Made by a program: the position numbers and the translations under genes. Under the pieces are notes generated by a model. That model searched no databases and had not been told where the DNA came from. It was given only the letters and a program-made list of their open reading frames with translations. From assembly GCA_020073375.1 (NCBI GenBank), contig JAIQFG010000036.1, positions 1 to 44,290 of the forward strand: DNA of 44,290 nucleotides, written 5' to 3'. This DNA comes from Terriglobia bacterium (lineage in GTDB: Bacteria; Acidobacteriota; Terriglobia; Acidiferrales; UBA7541). Below, one piece after another: positions 9,588 through 20,374 of this stretch (positions within the stretch are counted from its first letter, which is position 1; each line of letters begins with the position of its first letter).

Positions 9588-10781
9588 TCAGCGCGGCAGG
9601 ATTTTTGTTTGCCCTGGGGAGAGAAGTTCGTAGCGCATGCCGCGCCAGCGGATCTGGCGGGTGAAGAGCGCGACAATCGTGTTCCATAACGCCAGAAACG
9701 GCACGACCGCGGCAAGGAAAGTCCAAGCCCACCCATCGGACAGAAGTTTCGATTTCCAATCCGGCAACAGTTCCATGACGGCGACCAGGCGCAGGACGCC
9801 GCGGGCCATGGAGAGCACGGGCGGCACCGCCGCGAGCAGCAACAAATGGATCGCGGGCGCGCCGGTAATCAAGTCTCCGAAATACAATCCGATGCCAAGC
9901 AGGATTGCGCCGCAGTACAACGCGTGGGCGAGGCCGCCCATGGACCAGAGCCTGGATTCGTAGACGCGCGTGATCACCAGCTGGCGATTGGTGAATTCCA
10001 GCAGGCCGGCGGCGTCGCAATCGAACGGGGCGGGCACCAGGCACTCGGGCGCAAACTGAATGGGAAGCGCGGCCTGGCGCAGCGCGTGTGTCATGGAAAA
10101 ATCGTCGCTGACCGATCCGTTCCAGAATTCAAACACGTTGGCCTGCTCGAAGCGTTCGCGGCGAATGGCGGTGCCGCCGCCCCAGCAGAAATTGCGGTGA
10201 TGCTCGCCCAGGTAGGTCGCGGCGGGGGCGTTCCAGGCCGTGGCCAGGGCGCTCCAGATACCGCCGGTCTGCGGGAAAAGCCAGCGAAACGTGGTGACCG
10301 CGCCGAGGTTGGCGTCGGCGAGGGGCGCGACCATTTTGGAAAGCCAGCTGCGGCCGGGGCGGCCGTCGGAATCGGCGAACACGTAGACGTCGAAATTGGC
10401 GCCGGCCTGCTGCACGGCGGCGCGCAGATTATTCACTTTTTCGCCGCAGCCTTCGGGGCGCCCGGCGAGCACCGTGTGGATCTTGCGCTTGGTGCCGGTG
10501 GCGACACGCTCGAGGATTTTACGCGCCGGGTCATCGACGCTGGCCATGCTGAAATAAATTTCGTAGTTCGGATAGTCAAAGCCCACCAAGGCCGCGAGGT
10601 TCAGCTCCAGCCCGGGCTCGGCGCCCTTGAGCGGGCAAAACAGGGCCACGCTCGGAGCATAAAACCCGGAATGGCTTCCGGCGCGGCGCTGCGCCAGGTG
10701 CAGCCAGCGCAGGCCGTCCCACAAATTGTAAAGGCTCTGCAGGATCTGCTCGACGATCAGGGCGTAGAACAGTATCAGCAT
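9588..10781 (-). CDS. Membrane glycosyltransferase (GT2/GT21, ceramide-glucosyltransferase/HpnI-like)
   Basis: 397-aa processive-type GT-A glycosyltransferase at the inner membrane. There is an N-terminal hydrophobic helix (MLILFYALIVEQIL), then SVALFCPLKGAEPGLELNL, a FADSDGR nucleotide-sugar/metal site, WGGGTAIRR, SDDFSMTHAL (third Asp), and a C-terminal cluster of about four membrane helices. The order D..DSD..DD followed by a diverged Q/R-xxRW-like stretch (RQLVITRVYESRLW) is that of ceramide glucosyltransferase-like enzymes, including hopanoid HpnI. No hopanoid genes are adjacent, so the lipid acceptor is open. The frame continues upstream to 11309 through non-coding sequence; the ATG at 10781 fits where similarity begins. 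Confidence 0.8.
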   Translation of the reverse strand: MLILFYALIVEQILQSLYNLWDGLRWLHLAQRRAGSHSGFYAPSVALFCPLKGAEPGLELNLAALVGFDYPNYEIYFSMASVDDPARKILERVATGTKRKIHTVLAGRPEGCGEKVNNLRAAVQQAGANFDVYVFADSDGRPGRSWLSKMVAPLADANLGAVTTFRWLFPQTGGIWSALATAWNAPAATYLGEHHRNFCWGGGTAIRRERFEQANVFEFWNGSVSDDFSMTHALRQAALPIQFAPECLVPAPFDCDAAGLLEFTNRQLVITRVYESRLWSMGGLAHALYCGAILLGIGLYFGDLITGAPAIHLLLLAAVPPVLSMARGVLRLVAVMELLPDWKSKLLSDGWAWTFLAAVVPFLALWNTIVALFTRQIRWRGMRYELLSPGQTKILPR

Positions 10782-10901
10782 GTGAAGGGGCACGCATCCA
10801 GACCGTGCAGGCGGAGCATAGCAGATAAAATTCGCGGCGTGGCGGACCGATGATGCCGTTAGAATCGGAATGGAACCAAATCGTAAACAGGGAGAATCCC
10901 C

Positions 10902-11246
10902 ATGCCCGTACGCGTTGAACCCTCGATGGTGACCACTTCGATGGAGCTGCCCGGCTACCGCATCGTGCGCAATCTCGGAATTGTTCGCGGGATTATTGTG
11001 CGCTCGCGCAGCCTGCTCGGGTCGATCGGGGCGGGTCTGCAGACGATTGTGGGAGGGAACATTACCTTGCTGACCGATCTGTGCGAGAAGACGCGCGAGG
11101 AATCGTTTGAATTGATGCTGCAACATGCCGCTGCGCACGGGGCCAATGCGGTGATCAATATGCGCTACGACGCGACGGAAGTGATGCAGGGTGTCACGGA
11201 AGTGCTGGCGTACGGCACGGCGGTGCAGGTGGAGCGGATTCCGTAG
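10902..11246 (+). CDS. YbjQ / UPF0145 family protein
   Basis: 114-aa small cytosolic protein of the YbjQ (UPF0145, 'putative heavy-metal-binding') family, which forms pentamers in solved structures and has no established activity. The match covers the whole length: [51 protein letters not shown] and [11 protein letters not shown] are family hallmarks. A GGGAGA ribosome site lies 6 bases before the ATG. It stands alone, divergent from the glycosyltransferase gene. Confidence 0.9.
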   Translation: MPVRVEPSMVTTSMELPGYRIVRNLGIVRGIIVRSRSLLGSIGAGLQTIVGGNITLLTDLCEKTREESFELMLQHAAAHGANAVINMRYDATEVMQGVTEVLAYGTAVQVERIP

Positions 11247-11276
11247 CGGATCTTTGCGCGATGCTTGCTGACCGTG

Positions 11277-11405
11277 GGGGCACGGCAATGCAGTGCCCCT
11301 ACCGAGCATACCGGGGCTCGCACTATTCGTAGCGCCGGCGTCTCGCCGGCAGATTTACTGGGCTATGACAGAGACGAAAAAATGCCGGCGGGACACCGGC
11401 GCTAC
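11277..11405. repeat. Palindromic repeat cluster (families H and B)
   Basis: A hairpin GGGGCAC ... GTGCCCC (11277-11299) is followed by an inverted pair: GTAGCGCCGGCGTCTCGCCGGCA from 11329 (20+ bases, given by position) and its near reverse complement ending GGCGCTAC at 11405. The pair closely resembles the one at 44092-44166. It lies between ybjQ (plus) and the convergent gene ending at 11430. Confidence 0.85.
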
Positions 11406-11429
11406 AAAACCACGCGGCAATTCCGGCAT

Positions 11430-12023
11430 TTAATTCCGGGCGGGGCGCAGCGTTTCTTTCAGGAGATTCTGCGCCAGGCGTTCGACCTCGGCGTGAAATT
11501 TGCGAGAGGCGCGGCGCGCCTGTTCCAGCATGGAGGGATCCAGCAGGAGTGCGACGCGGCCCACGAAGGGCGGTTCTTCCTGCGGGGTCTTTCCCTTTTT
11601 GCCGGCATTTTCCTGCGCGGCTTTTCGCGTGTCGAATTCGGAGTACAGCGTGAAGTCTTGATGGAACAGGCGGCGGTCCTCCGGTTTCCAGTTCCAGGCG
11701 CGGCCCAGCGCGGCAATGCATTCCTGAAAAAAAGCGTCCATGGCCTGCTTTTCGTCGATGGTGAACCGGCCGCGCTGGGTCTTGCCGAAAAATTTCGGCA
11801 GGCCTTTGGGAATTTCGATGACCATGGCCAGGATGACTTCCCGGCCGATGGTTTCGGCCAGTTCGCGGTCGCGCGCAGGGCCGCCGGTGATTCCGTGACG
11901 GTCGTATTCGTCAATGTAGCGCGCGACGAACCTGGCGACGACGCGCTCGCGGGCCAAGGCCTTGAGCATGTTGTTGGCGAGGGCGCTGCCGTAGATGGGG
12001 AAGAGTTTGCGGACGCGGGCCAT
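11430..12023 (-). CDS. Conserved hypothetical protein, 197 aa
   Basis: I do not recognise a characterised family. The protein from the ATG at 12023 is 197 aa and predicted soluble. It starts MARVRKLFPIYGSALANNMLKALARERVV; a mid-part has IGREVILAMVIEIPKGLPKFFGKTQRGRFT, and the C-terminal half is highly charged and helical, with a low-complexity linker KAAQENAGKKGKTPQEEPP. The last 45 residues (LLDPSMLEQARRASRKFHAEVERLAQNLL) look like an amphipathic helix. The open frame extends upstream to 12365, but that part is Arg/Pro-rich shadow sequence overlapping the next gene and a repeat, so I exclude it. Function unknown. Confidence 0.65.
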   Translation of the reverse strand: MARVRKLFPIYGSALANNMLKALARERVVARFVARYIDEYDRHGITGGPARDRELAETIGREVILAMVIEIPKGLPKFFGKTQRGRFTIDEKQAMDAFFQECIAALGRAWNWKPEDRRLFHQDFTLYSEFDTRKAAQENAGKKGKTPQEEPPFVGRVALLLDPSMLEQARRASRKFHAEVERLAQNLLKETLRPARN

Positions 12024-12076
12024 GCGCGGAATCTTAACAGGGGGTTGGGCGGGCTCCAAGCTGCGTGCGCGGGCTG

Positions 12077-12102
12077 GTGGCACAGGCGGAAGCCTGTGCC
12101 AC
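12077..12102. repeat. Short hairpin repeat (family E)
   Basis: A perfect 11-bp stem, GTGGCACAGGC paired with GCCTGTGCCAC around a GGAA loop. In layout it resembles family A (core CAGGC-NNNN-GCCTG). It sits in the divergent spacer between the genes at 12023 (minus) and 12243 (plus). Confidence 0.8.
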
Positions 12103-12242
12103 TGGGGTCGGCGTTGTTTCCGGCGCGGGAGAGGTGTAGGATGCGCGGGAAAGTGGACCAATTCGTAAATTCCGGATTGGCCTACGTTGATTGATACCAG
12201 GGAGTGAACCCAGCGCACTTCCCTTCCAGGGAGGTTTCTGCC

Positions 12243-12767
12243 ATGCGATCGAGCATCAGCTTTGCGGCAAGCATCTTCGCAATTTTTGTGTTTTGCGCTG
12301 CCACGGCGCCTTCGGCGAACGCTGCTCCGGCGGAAGACGCCTGCGCGCTGCTCACCCAGGCGCAAGTAAGCGCGGCGCTTGGATTCCCAGCGGGCGCGGG
12401 GACGTATGTGACCCCGACCTATGTGAAAACCTGCACGTTCAGCGTTTCCGGCGATAATGCGAAGACCGTCAGCGCCGTCACCATCAGTTACCAGGCCGCG
12501 GAGGGGTACGCGGGCGCGAAAGCCTTTATGGAGGCAGCGAAAGCCAAGGCGGTAGCGGAGAAAGGCCCGGGCGTCAAATTTGAAAACGATACCGTCAGCG
12601 GGATCGGGGACGACGCGTTTTACACCAGCATGGGCACCGGTTACACCGGATTGCTGCTGAAGAAGGGGAATGTATCGCTGAAGATCGCCATTTACGGAAA
12701 CCTGCCCATGGAAAAGAAAAAGGACGTGGAGAAGACGCTCGCGTTGCAGGCGTTGGCGAAGATTTAA
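12243..12767 (+). CDS. Secreted hypothetical protein (DUF3558-like)
   Basis: 174-aa exported protein. The signal peptide MRSSISFAASIFAIFVFCAA...APSANA ends at about residue 28. The mature part has EDACALLTQAQVSAALGFPAGAG ... KTCTFSVSG, two cysteines and a compact alpha/beta layout similar to DUF3558-type domains, which have a Cys-leu-Leu start and a second Cys before a Phe-rich strand. The C-terminal half contains GDDAFYTSMGTGYTGLLLKKGNVSLKI. A ribosome site GGGAGG lies upstream of the ATG at 12243; an in-frame ATG at 12204 would put 13 polar residues before the signal peptide and is less likely. Role unknown. Confidence 0.8.
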   Translation: MRSSISFAASIFAIFVFCAATAPSANAAPAEDACALLTQAQVSAALGFPAGAGTYVTPTYVKTCTFSVSGDNAKTVSAVTISYQAAEGYAGAKAFMEAAKAKAVAEKGPGVKFENDTVSGIGDDAFYTSMGTGYTGLLLKKGNVSLKIAIYGNLPMEKKKDVEKTLALQALAKI

Positions 12768-12773
12768 AAGGCA

Positions 12774-12805
12774 CTGTAGCCCGCCTCTGAAGAGGCGGGC
12801 TACAG
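12774..12805. repeat. Perfect 15-bp-stem hairpin repeat (family D)
   Basis: CTGTAGCCCGCCTCT (12774-12788) pairs perfectly with AGAGGCGGGCTACAG (12791-12805) across a 2-base loop. It lies immediately after the 12243-12767 gene and upstream of the terminator at 12851. Its ends (TGTAG ... CTACA) resemble those of families B and C. Confidence 0.85.
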
Positions 12806-12850
12806 CATGCGGCAGCAGCGTTGAGGAATACCGAAAAATTCGTCACAGCA

Positions 12851-12888
12851 AAAAAAGCCCGGCCCCGAAATTGGGGCCGGGCTTTTTT
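12851..12888. terminator. Bidirectional rho-independent terminator
   Basis: AAAAAAGCCCGGCCCC (12851-12866) pairs perfectly with GGGGCCGGGCTTTTTT (12873-12888), loop GAAATT. The flanking A and T runs let it stop both the upstream plus-strand gene and the minus-strand lon gene, whose stop is at 12911. Confidence 0.95.
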
Positions 12889-12910
12889 ACGTTTTCGGTT
12901 AATCGTTTGG

Positions 12911-15337
<2,427 letters not shown>

Positions 15338-15710
15338 GGGGTCCCCTTTCATCAAAGTAACGGGCCTAAAACAGGAACAATCAATTCGATGCAGGACAAA
15401 GGGAAAAAGTAGCACAAAAAGATAGAGCAATTAGCAAGAAGCTTTAGCGTATGCCACTAAAGAGTTAGCGTTTGCCCATGTACCAGCTCTTCGACTTCCA
15501 ATCCATTGAAAATAAATAGTTTACAAATAAATAGGCCGAAATATCCAACCCAGTCCCGGAATCTTCCTCTTCCCTTAACCGCTATCGGCATGCGGGCCTC
15601 CTAGCCTAAGCCCTCCGGCAATGAATTCATCAGTAACCGGGGTGACCATGTCCCAACCGGGTGCAGGGGCGACGCTTTCGGGCTGCGATTTCCGCTGGAA
15701 GCAGGGTAGC
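15338..15710. other. Intergenic region upstream of lon
   Basis: A 373-bp spacer between the lon start and the stop of the CCA-adding/poly(A) polymerase gene. The part near lon (15380-15535) is clearly more AT-rich than its surroundings and carries the TTAGC repeats listed separately. No tRNA, tmRNA or credible small gene was found. Confidence 0.5.
15431..15470 (-). promoter_or_regulatory. Triple TTAGC(A/G) repeat upstream of lon, possible heat-shock operator
   Basis: Three copies of TTAGCR on the plus strand (15431-15436, 15444-15449, 15465-15470), i.e. YGCTAA on the coding strand of lon. They overlap an inverted repeat CTTTAG-N9-CTAAAG (15442-15462). The half-site of the HrcA operator CIRCE also starts TTAGC, which prompts the idea of a stress-response site, but the full CIRCE palindrome is absent. 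Low confidence. Confidence 0.3.
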
Positions 15711-17063
15711 TCACGCCTGGGTGATCGACCGAGCGAAATCCAGGGCGCTTTGGCGGTCGGTAAAGCGGCCGTCCAGCTGGGCCTCTTCCACAGCGAGCAA
15801 TATTTCCTTGAACCGGGGGCCCGGGCGTATGCCCATGCCCTTCAGGTCGTCGCCGGTAACGAGTCGCGGCGGGCGCACCTGCTCAGGCGGCGTTTCGGCC
15901 AGGAATTTTTGCACAAAGTTGTAGGCGTCCAGCTTGCGGTGGCTGGACAGGCAATCCAGGCGGTGCAATTCCATGTGCTCCTCAAACTTGGGGAGGCGCA
16001 CGAAGCGCTTGAGCGTCGCCGGGCGCATTTGTTGGACGTCCTTGAAGCGCATGTGATTGGCGACCAGGGATTCGATCTGCGCGGTTTCTTCGTTTGAAAA
16101 GCGGAGGGCGCGGCAGAACGATTCGGCCATGCGCGCTCCGACCTCCGCGTGGCCATCGAAGCGGATGCGGGTGCCGGGGCCTTTCGCGGGTGAAAAGGTG
16201 GGCGGCTTGCCGACGTCATGCAGGAGCACTCCCCAGGCCAGCGTGGGCGAGCAGTTTGGCTCGAGTATTTCCAGCATCAGGCGGACGTGAATCCACACGT
16301 CGCCTTCGGGATGATACTCGAGAGGCTGCTCGACGCCCTTCATGCGCGCGATGTCCGGGAGGATGACAGGCAGCAAGCCTGATTCGTCGAGCAGCTCGAA
16401 CCCGCGGCGCGCGGCGCCCTCGGTGAGGAGTTTGGTCAGCTCCTCGCGGATGCGTTCGATGGAGACTTGCGTGATTTGTTTTGCTGCTTGCTGCGCGGCT
16501 TCAAGAGTTTGCGTTTCGATTTGGTAATTGAAACGCGCAGCGAAACGCACGGCGCGCAACATGCGCAACTTGTCCTCGGCGAAACGCAGGCGCGGATCGC
16601 CAATGGCGCGGATGATCCCGTCATGCAGGTCGGCGCGGCCGTCCACAAGATCGAGGACTTCGCACGTGGCGGGATCCATCATGAGGCCGTTGATCGTGAA
16701 ATCCCTGCGGCGGACGTCTTCCTGCGGAGTATTGGAATAGACGACGCGATCGGGGTGGCGTCCGTCGGAGTAGCCGATGTCGGAGCGGAACGTGGCGACC
16801 TCGACTTGGGAGGCGTGTTCCGCAATTCCCTGATCCGCGGCTTCGTCTTCGAGTACGAGGATGACGCCGAATTTCGCGCCGACGGCCAGGCTGTGCGGAA
16901 AAAGCTGCTGCACGCACTCGGGGCGCGCGTCGGTGGAGACGTCGTAGTCCGCGGGCTCTCGGCCAAGGAGAAGGTCGCGGACGCAGCCGCCGACCAGGTA
17001 GGCCTGGTGGCCGTTCTGGCGCAGCGTCGCACAGATATGGTCCGCCAATTCGCGCGGGGTCAT
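15711..17063 (-). CDS. CCA-adding enzyme / poly(A) polymerase, class II, with HD domain
   Basis: 450-aa nucleotidyltransferase adding CCA (or poly(A)) to RNA 3' ends. The head domain shows GGCVRDLLLGREPADYDVSTDA, with the catalytic Asp39/Asp41 pair, and RRRDFTINGLMMDP. The neck/RNA-binding part carries EDKLRMLRAVRFAARF. The C-terminal HD domain has LLHDVGKPPTF and DGHAEVGARMAESF, as in enzymes that also have 2',3'-cyclic phosphodiesterase activity. Class II CCA-adding enzymes and bacterial poly(A) polymerases cannot be separated safely by eye, so no symbol is given. The ATG at 17063 lacks a good ribosome site. It may be co-transcribed with the permease upstream (99-bp gap). Confidence 0.93.
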   Translation of the reverse strand: MTPRELADHICATLRQNGHQAYLVGGCVRDLLLGREPADYDVSTDARPECVQQLFPHSLAVGAKFGVILVLEDEAADQGIAEHASQVEVATFRSDIGYSDGRHPDRVVYSNTPQEDVRRRDFTINGLMMDPATCEVLDLVDGRADLHDGIIRAIGDPRLRFAEDKLRMLRAVRFAARFNYQIETQTLEAAQQAAKQITQVSIERIREELTKLLTEGAARRGFELLDESGLLPVILPDIARMKGVEQPLEYHPEGDVWIHVRLMLEILEPNCSPTLAWGVLLHDVGKPPTFSPAKGPGTRIRFDGHAEVGARMAESFCRALRFSNEETAQIESLVANHMRFKDVQQMRPATLKRFVRLPKFEEHMELHRLDCLSSHRKLDAYNFVQKFLAETPPEQVRPPRLVTGDDLKGMGIRPGPRFKEILLAVEEAQLDGRFTDRQSALDFARSITQA

Positions 17064-17162
17064 GGGGGGATTATGCGCCTGTCGGGGGGAGGAACAAAGG
17101 AATCAACCGCCGCATCCTCGCGGCGAAATCAACTTGCATCGGCGGGTTAATTCGCCATCAGA

Positions 17163-18473
17163 TTATTCGCCCGCGGTCGGCTGGAACTTCCTGCGTCGCG
17201 CCCACGCCCAATTCACCAGGGCCAGCGCCATCACCCCGGCAATCGCGAAGACATCCTTCATCCCCATTTGCGTGACCAGCGCCAAGGCAAAGAGCAGTCC
17301 CATCACACTGACCACCGGCCCCGCCGGCAGACGAAATGCGTTTGCGCCCGGCTGCTTCCGCCGCAGCGTAATTACGGCTGCGCACACCACGCCGAACGTA
17401 ATCAGCCGGGCCACCACGGACAACACGGCATTGCCCTGAAAAGTTCCCACCAGCGCGAGCAAGAACACGATGGCCGCAAACGCCGCGATCGAAACATGCG
17501 GCGTGCGAAATCTCCGGCTGACGGCTCCGAACGCCGACGGAAAATCTCCGCGCTCGGCGAGCGCAAAAGTAATCCGCGGAACGTTCAGCATCTGGGAGCT
17601 CAGGTTCCCATACACCGAAAGCAGCGCGCCGATCTGCATCAGCGCCGCTCCCCCGTTTCCTAGAAACACGCGCGCCGCCTCGGCCAGCGGCCGGTCGCCG
17701 GCGGACGCGCCCAGGGCGCGCAAAACCACGACCTGAATCAAGATGTACAGAACGGCGCAAACGGCCAGCGAAAAGAAAAGAGCGAAGGGAATATCGCGCC
17801 GCGCATCGCGGGCTTCGCCCATCGGAATCAGCGCGGCTTCAAATCCCGACATCGCAAAACTAATCAGCAGAATCGCGGTGAGCCACTGTTTCGGTCCGGC
17901 CGCTGCCGCCGGCGCAACCGCCGCGTGCGTTCCCGCGCCGTGCAGCAGCATCAACCCGGCCACAATAAAAATCAGCAGCGGCAAAAGTTTTGCCGCCGCG
18001 AAAAAACTGCTGACGTTCGCTCCCGCCCTCGCTCCCAGAATATTGATCGCGGCCAGCACGCCGATCAGCACGAACAGCACGGCCCCGCGGGCCAATCGCC
18101 CCTGCGCTCCCGGAAAAAATCCTCCCAGGTATTCGATGAAGATATTCGCATTCGCCGCGCCGGACGTCAGCCGTACCAGCCAGGTCAGCCAGGCGATCTG
18201 AATCCCCGCGAATTGTCCGTACGCCACCCGGGCGTAAAGATAGGGCCCGCCCGCTTCATTGAATTGAGATCCCACCTCGGCCAGGCACCCGGCGATGGCC
18301 GCAATTCCCAATGCGGCGGCAACGTAGGCCCAGGGACTGTTGTCTCCCAGCAGCCGCGTGAGAATCGCGGGCAGCCCGAAAATCCCGCTGCCAATCACCA
18401 TATTCACCACCAGGCCGGTCAAACTCCATCGGCCGATGGTGTGCAGCAGTTTCCGATCAATGATCGCGGGCAT
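17163..18473 (-). CDS. APC-family amino acid permease
   Basis: Inner-membrane amino acid/polyamine/organocation transporter of about 436 aa with 12 predicted hydrophobic segments. The first helix has the substrate-binding signature VIGSGIFGLPAIL, followed by AGGPYLYARVAYG (helix 3 region) and SFAMSGFEAALIPMGEA (helix 6 region), all typical of the APC superfamily. The ATG at 18473 begins MPAIIDRKLLHTIGRWSL. An in-frame TTG at 18515 is the alternative, but that TTG is also the first half of a TTGACA box, so the ATG seems better. The substrate cannot be told from sequence. It is the first gene of a possible permease-CCA enzyme-lon run. Confidence 0.88.
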   Translation of the reverse strand: MPAIIDRKLLHTIGRWSLTGLVVNMVIGSGIFGLPAILTRLLGDNSPWAYVAAALGIAAIAGCLAEVGSQFNEAGGPYLYARVAYGQFAGIQIAWLTWLVRLTSGAANANIFIEYLGGFFPGAQGRLARGAVLFVLIGVLAAINILGARAGANVSSFFAAAKLLPLLIFIVAGLMLLHGAGTHAAVAPAAAAGPKQWLTAILLISFAMSGFEAALIPMGEARDARRDIPFALFFSLAVCAVLYILIQVVVLRALGASAGDRPLAEAARVFLGNGGAALMQIGALLSVYGNLSSQMLNVPRITFALAERGDFPSAFGAVSRRFRTPHVSIAAFAAIVFLLALVGTFQGNAVLSVVARLITFGVVCAAVITLRRKQPGANAFRLPAGPVVSVMGLLFALALVTQMGMKDVFAIAGVMALALVNWAWARRRKFQPTAGE

Positions 18474-18786
18474 CGGTTGGGCCGGGATGCTAGTAGCCGC
18501 CTGCGTGATTGTCAATTTGTACTTTCGCGGTGTAATCCGGCTTTACTGGCTGCGGATTGGGTCCCATCCTTTGTCATTTCGAGCGAAGCGAGGAATCTCT
18601 CTGGGTTTTAGAATCAATGGAAAAAAAGTTCTCCGGCAAGAACATGCCTCAGAACAGGGCCCCGTCGAATGTTTCCGCGACCCGTTTAGGCTGCAATCGA
18701 TTTTCCTGTACATTAGATGGGGCAAATTGACGAACGCTGGCTTTCACCTGAGCACAGCGGCGAGATCGTGACGCCCGACCGAATCG
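18474..18786. other. Divergent intergenic region with a dispersed repeat
   Basis: A 313-bp divergent spacer between the APC permease and the MFS exporter. At 18573-18601 it carries GTCATTTCGAGCGAAGCGAG followed by GAATCTCTC, a dispersed repeat related to sequences near 3296-3340 and 27589-27676. Apart from the possible permease promoter, nothing else is recognised. Confidence 0.6.
18487..18515 (-). promoter_or_regulatory. Possible sigma-70 promoter of the APC permease
   Basis: On the minus strand TTGACA (18515-18510) is followed after 17 bases by TAGCAT (18492-18487). The -35 box is perfect and the -10 box matches four of six consensus bases. Transcription would begin only a few bases before the ATG at 18473, giving an almost leaderless message, consistent with the missing ribosome site. 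Chance occurrence cannot be excluded. Confidence 0.35.
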
Positions 18787-20208
18787 ATGGCCACCACCGC
18801 TCAACAAACCCAAGCCACGGGAATCAATCCGATCATCGCCGCCACCAGTTTTGGTTTCGTCGTAACGCAATTGGACGTCACCATCGTAAACGTGGCCCTG
18901 TCGCGAATCGCCGCGGGATTGTCCGTGCACGTGGCAGGGCTTCAGTGGGTCGTCGACGCCTACACGCTGCCGTTCGCGGTGCTGATGCTTTCCGCGGGAG
19001 TACTGGGCGATCGTTTCGGTTCGCGGCGCGCCTATCTTGCCGGCCTTGCGATCTTCGCGGCCGCGTCGCTTGCCTGCGGCCTGGCGCCGAATGTCGCCAC
19101 GTTGATTGCCGCGCGCGCCGTGCAGGGCGCCGGCGGCGCCCTATTGATTCCAAGTTCGCTGGCGCTGCTCAATCACGCGGCCGCCAGCGATCACGGCCTT
19201 CGTGCCCGCGCCGTGGGCCTTTGGACCGCCGGCGGAAGCGTGGCGATCGCCGCGGGACCGGTTGCCGGCGGCCTGCTGGTTGCCAGCCTGGGATGGCGAA
19301 GCATTTTTCTGGTCAATCTCCCGCTCTGCGCCGTCGGCATATACCTGACCCTGCGCGCGGTTCCACCCGATGCTCACGTGAAGACCACGCATCACCTCGA
19401 CCCGCTCGGACAATCGCTCGCAATCCTGGCTGTTGGCGGATTGACCTGTGCGGTCATTGAAACCCGCCCGCTGGGAATCGGTCATCCGCTCGTCCTCGGC
19501 TGCGCTGTCCTTGCGGTGGCCGCGGCCGTCGCATTCTATTTCGCGGAAACAAAATCCAGCGAGCCCATGCTGCCGTTTGAAATTTTTCGCCTGCCGAATT
19601 TCAGCCCCGCCGTGATTTTCGGCACCTTCATGAATCTTTCCTTCTACGGTATATTCTTTGTCCTCAGTCTTTATCTGGAGCAGGCGCGCGGCTACTCGGC
19701 CTTGCGCACCGGGCTTGCTTACTTGCCCCTGATGTGCACGTTCATCGTTTCCAACGTGGCCAGCGGCGTCATCGGATCCAGAACCGGCCCGCGCCTTCCG
19801 ATGATCTGGGGAGCGATAGGCACTTTTGCCGGATTCCTCATGCTTTCCCGGCTCGGGCCCGCCACTGCTTACGCCGCGATGGTGCTGCCGTTCATCATCA
19901 TTCCCGCCGGAATGGGTTTTGCCATCCCGGCGATGACCGCCACGGTCCTCTCCAGCGTGGACCGCAGCCGCTCCGGCACCGCCTCCGCCGTGGTGAACGC
20001 GGCCCGGCAGACCGGAGGCGCAATCGGCGTCGCGATCTTCGGCGCGCTCGCGGGAAACTCGCCCGTTCAAATTATTCATGGATTGAAATCGGCTTCCTAT
20101 ATTTCCCTTGGGCTTCTGCTGATTGTCACCCTGGTCGCGTGGAAATACATTCGCCGGATTCACAAAACATTCGAGGTAGGCGACGAGGTTGTAGTTCCGA
20201 TGGAGTAG
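18787..20208 (+). CDS. MFS drug exporter, DHA2 (EmrB/QacA, 14-TM) type
   Basis: 473-aa proton-coupled multidrug exporter of the inner membrane. The first helix carries the DHA2 motif TQLDVTIVNVALSRI, the loop 2-3 motif A reads AGVLGDRFGSRRAYLAG, VQGAGGALLIPSSLALL forms helix 4, and the antiporter motif C is AGGSVAIAAGPVAGG. About 14 hydrophobic segments span the protein, ending in a short basic and acidic tail. The ATG at 18787 follows no obvious ribosome site. No MFP (EmrA) or TetR gene is adjacent, so it may export alone. The substrate is unknown. Confidence 0.9.
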   Translation: MATTAQQTQATGINPIIAATSFGFVVTQLDVTIVNVALSRIAAGLSVHVAGLQWVVDAYTLPFAVLMLSAGVLGDRFGSRRAYLAGLAIFAAASLACGLAPNVATLIAARAVQGAGGALLIPSSLALLNHAAASDHGLRARAVGLWTAGGSVAIAAGPVAGGLLVASLGWRSIFLVNLPLCAVGIYLTLRAVPPDAHVKTTHHLDPLGQSLAILAVGGLTCAVIETRPLGIGHPLVLGCAVLAVAAAVAFYFAETKSSEPMLPFEIFRLPNFSPAVIFGTFMNLSFYGIFFVLSLYLEQARGYSALRTGLAYLPLMCTFIVSNVASGVIGSRTGPRLPMIWGAIGTFAGFLMLSRLGPATAYAAMVLPFIIIPAGMGFAIPAMTATVLSSVDRSRSGTASAVVNAARQTGGAIGVAIFGALAGNSPVQIIHGLKSASYISLGLLLIVTLVAWKYIRRIHKTFEVGDEVVVPME

Positions 20209-20269
20209 CGATTTTGAATTGCAGATAATCCAAGCACGAGAGTGCGCGTATCACCGCAGGCCGGGAAAT

Positions 20270-20334
20270 GTAGCGCCCGGCTTCAGGCGGTCGCCTGCGG
20301 CGCCACCAAATGCCCGCCTGAAGCCCGGCGCTAC
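20270..20334. repeat. Inverted pair of palindromic repeats (family C)
   Basis: GTAGCGCCCGGCTTCAGGCG (from 20270) and its reverse complement ending at 20334 form a 21-bp inverted pair with a 23-base centre. The core resembles family A (GGCTTCAGGC vs GGCTTCAGCC) and its ends match family B (GTAGCGCC). It lies between the convergent MFS and SDR genes. Confidence 0.85.
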
Positions 20335-20374
20335 AAAAGCGGGAAAACTTCCCTGCCTGGAATTTATTTCTTTT

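Noticed and set aside
9588..11309. Extension of the glycosyltransferase frame to 573 aa
   Set aside because: The upstream part runs through the divergent ybjQ gene and lacks similarity; the helix and catalytic domain begin at 10781.
17066..17082. ATTATGCGCC near the composition switch, resembling half of a dif site
   Set aside because: The second arm and 6-bp spacer of a XerC/XerD site are absent, so it is not called dif.
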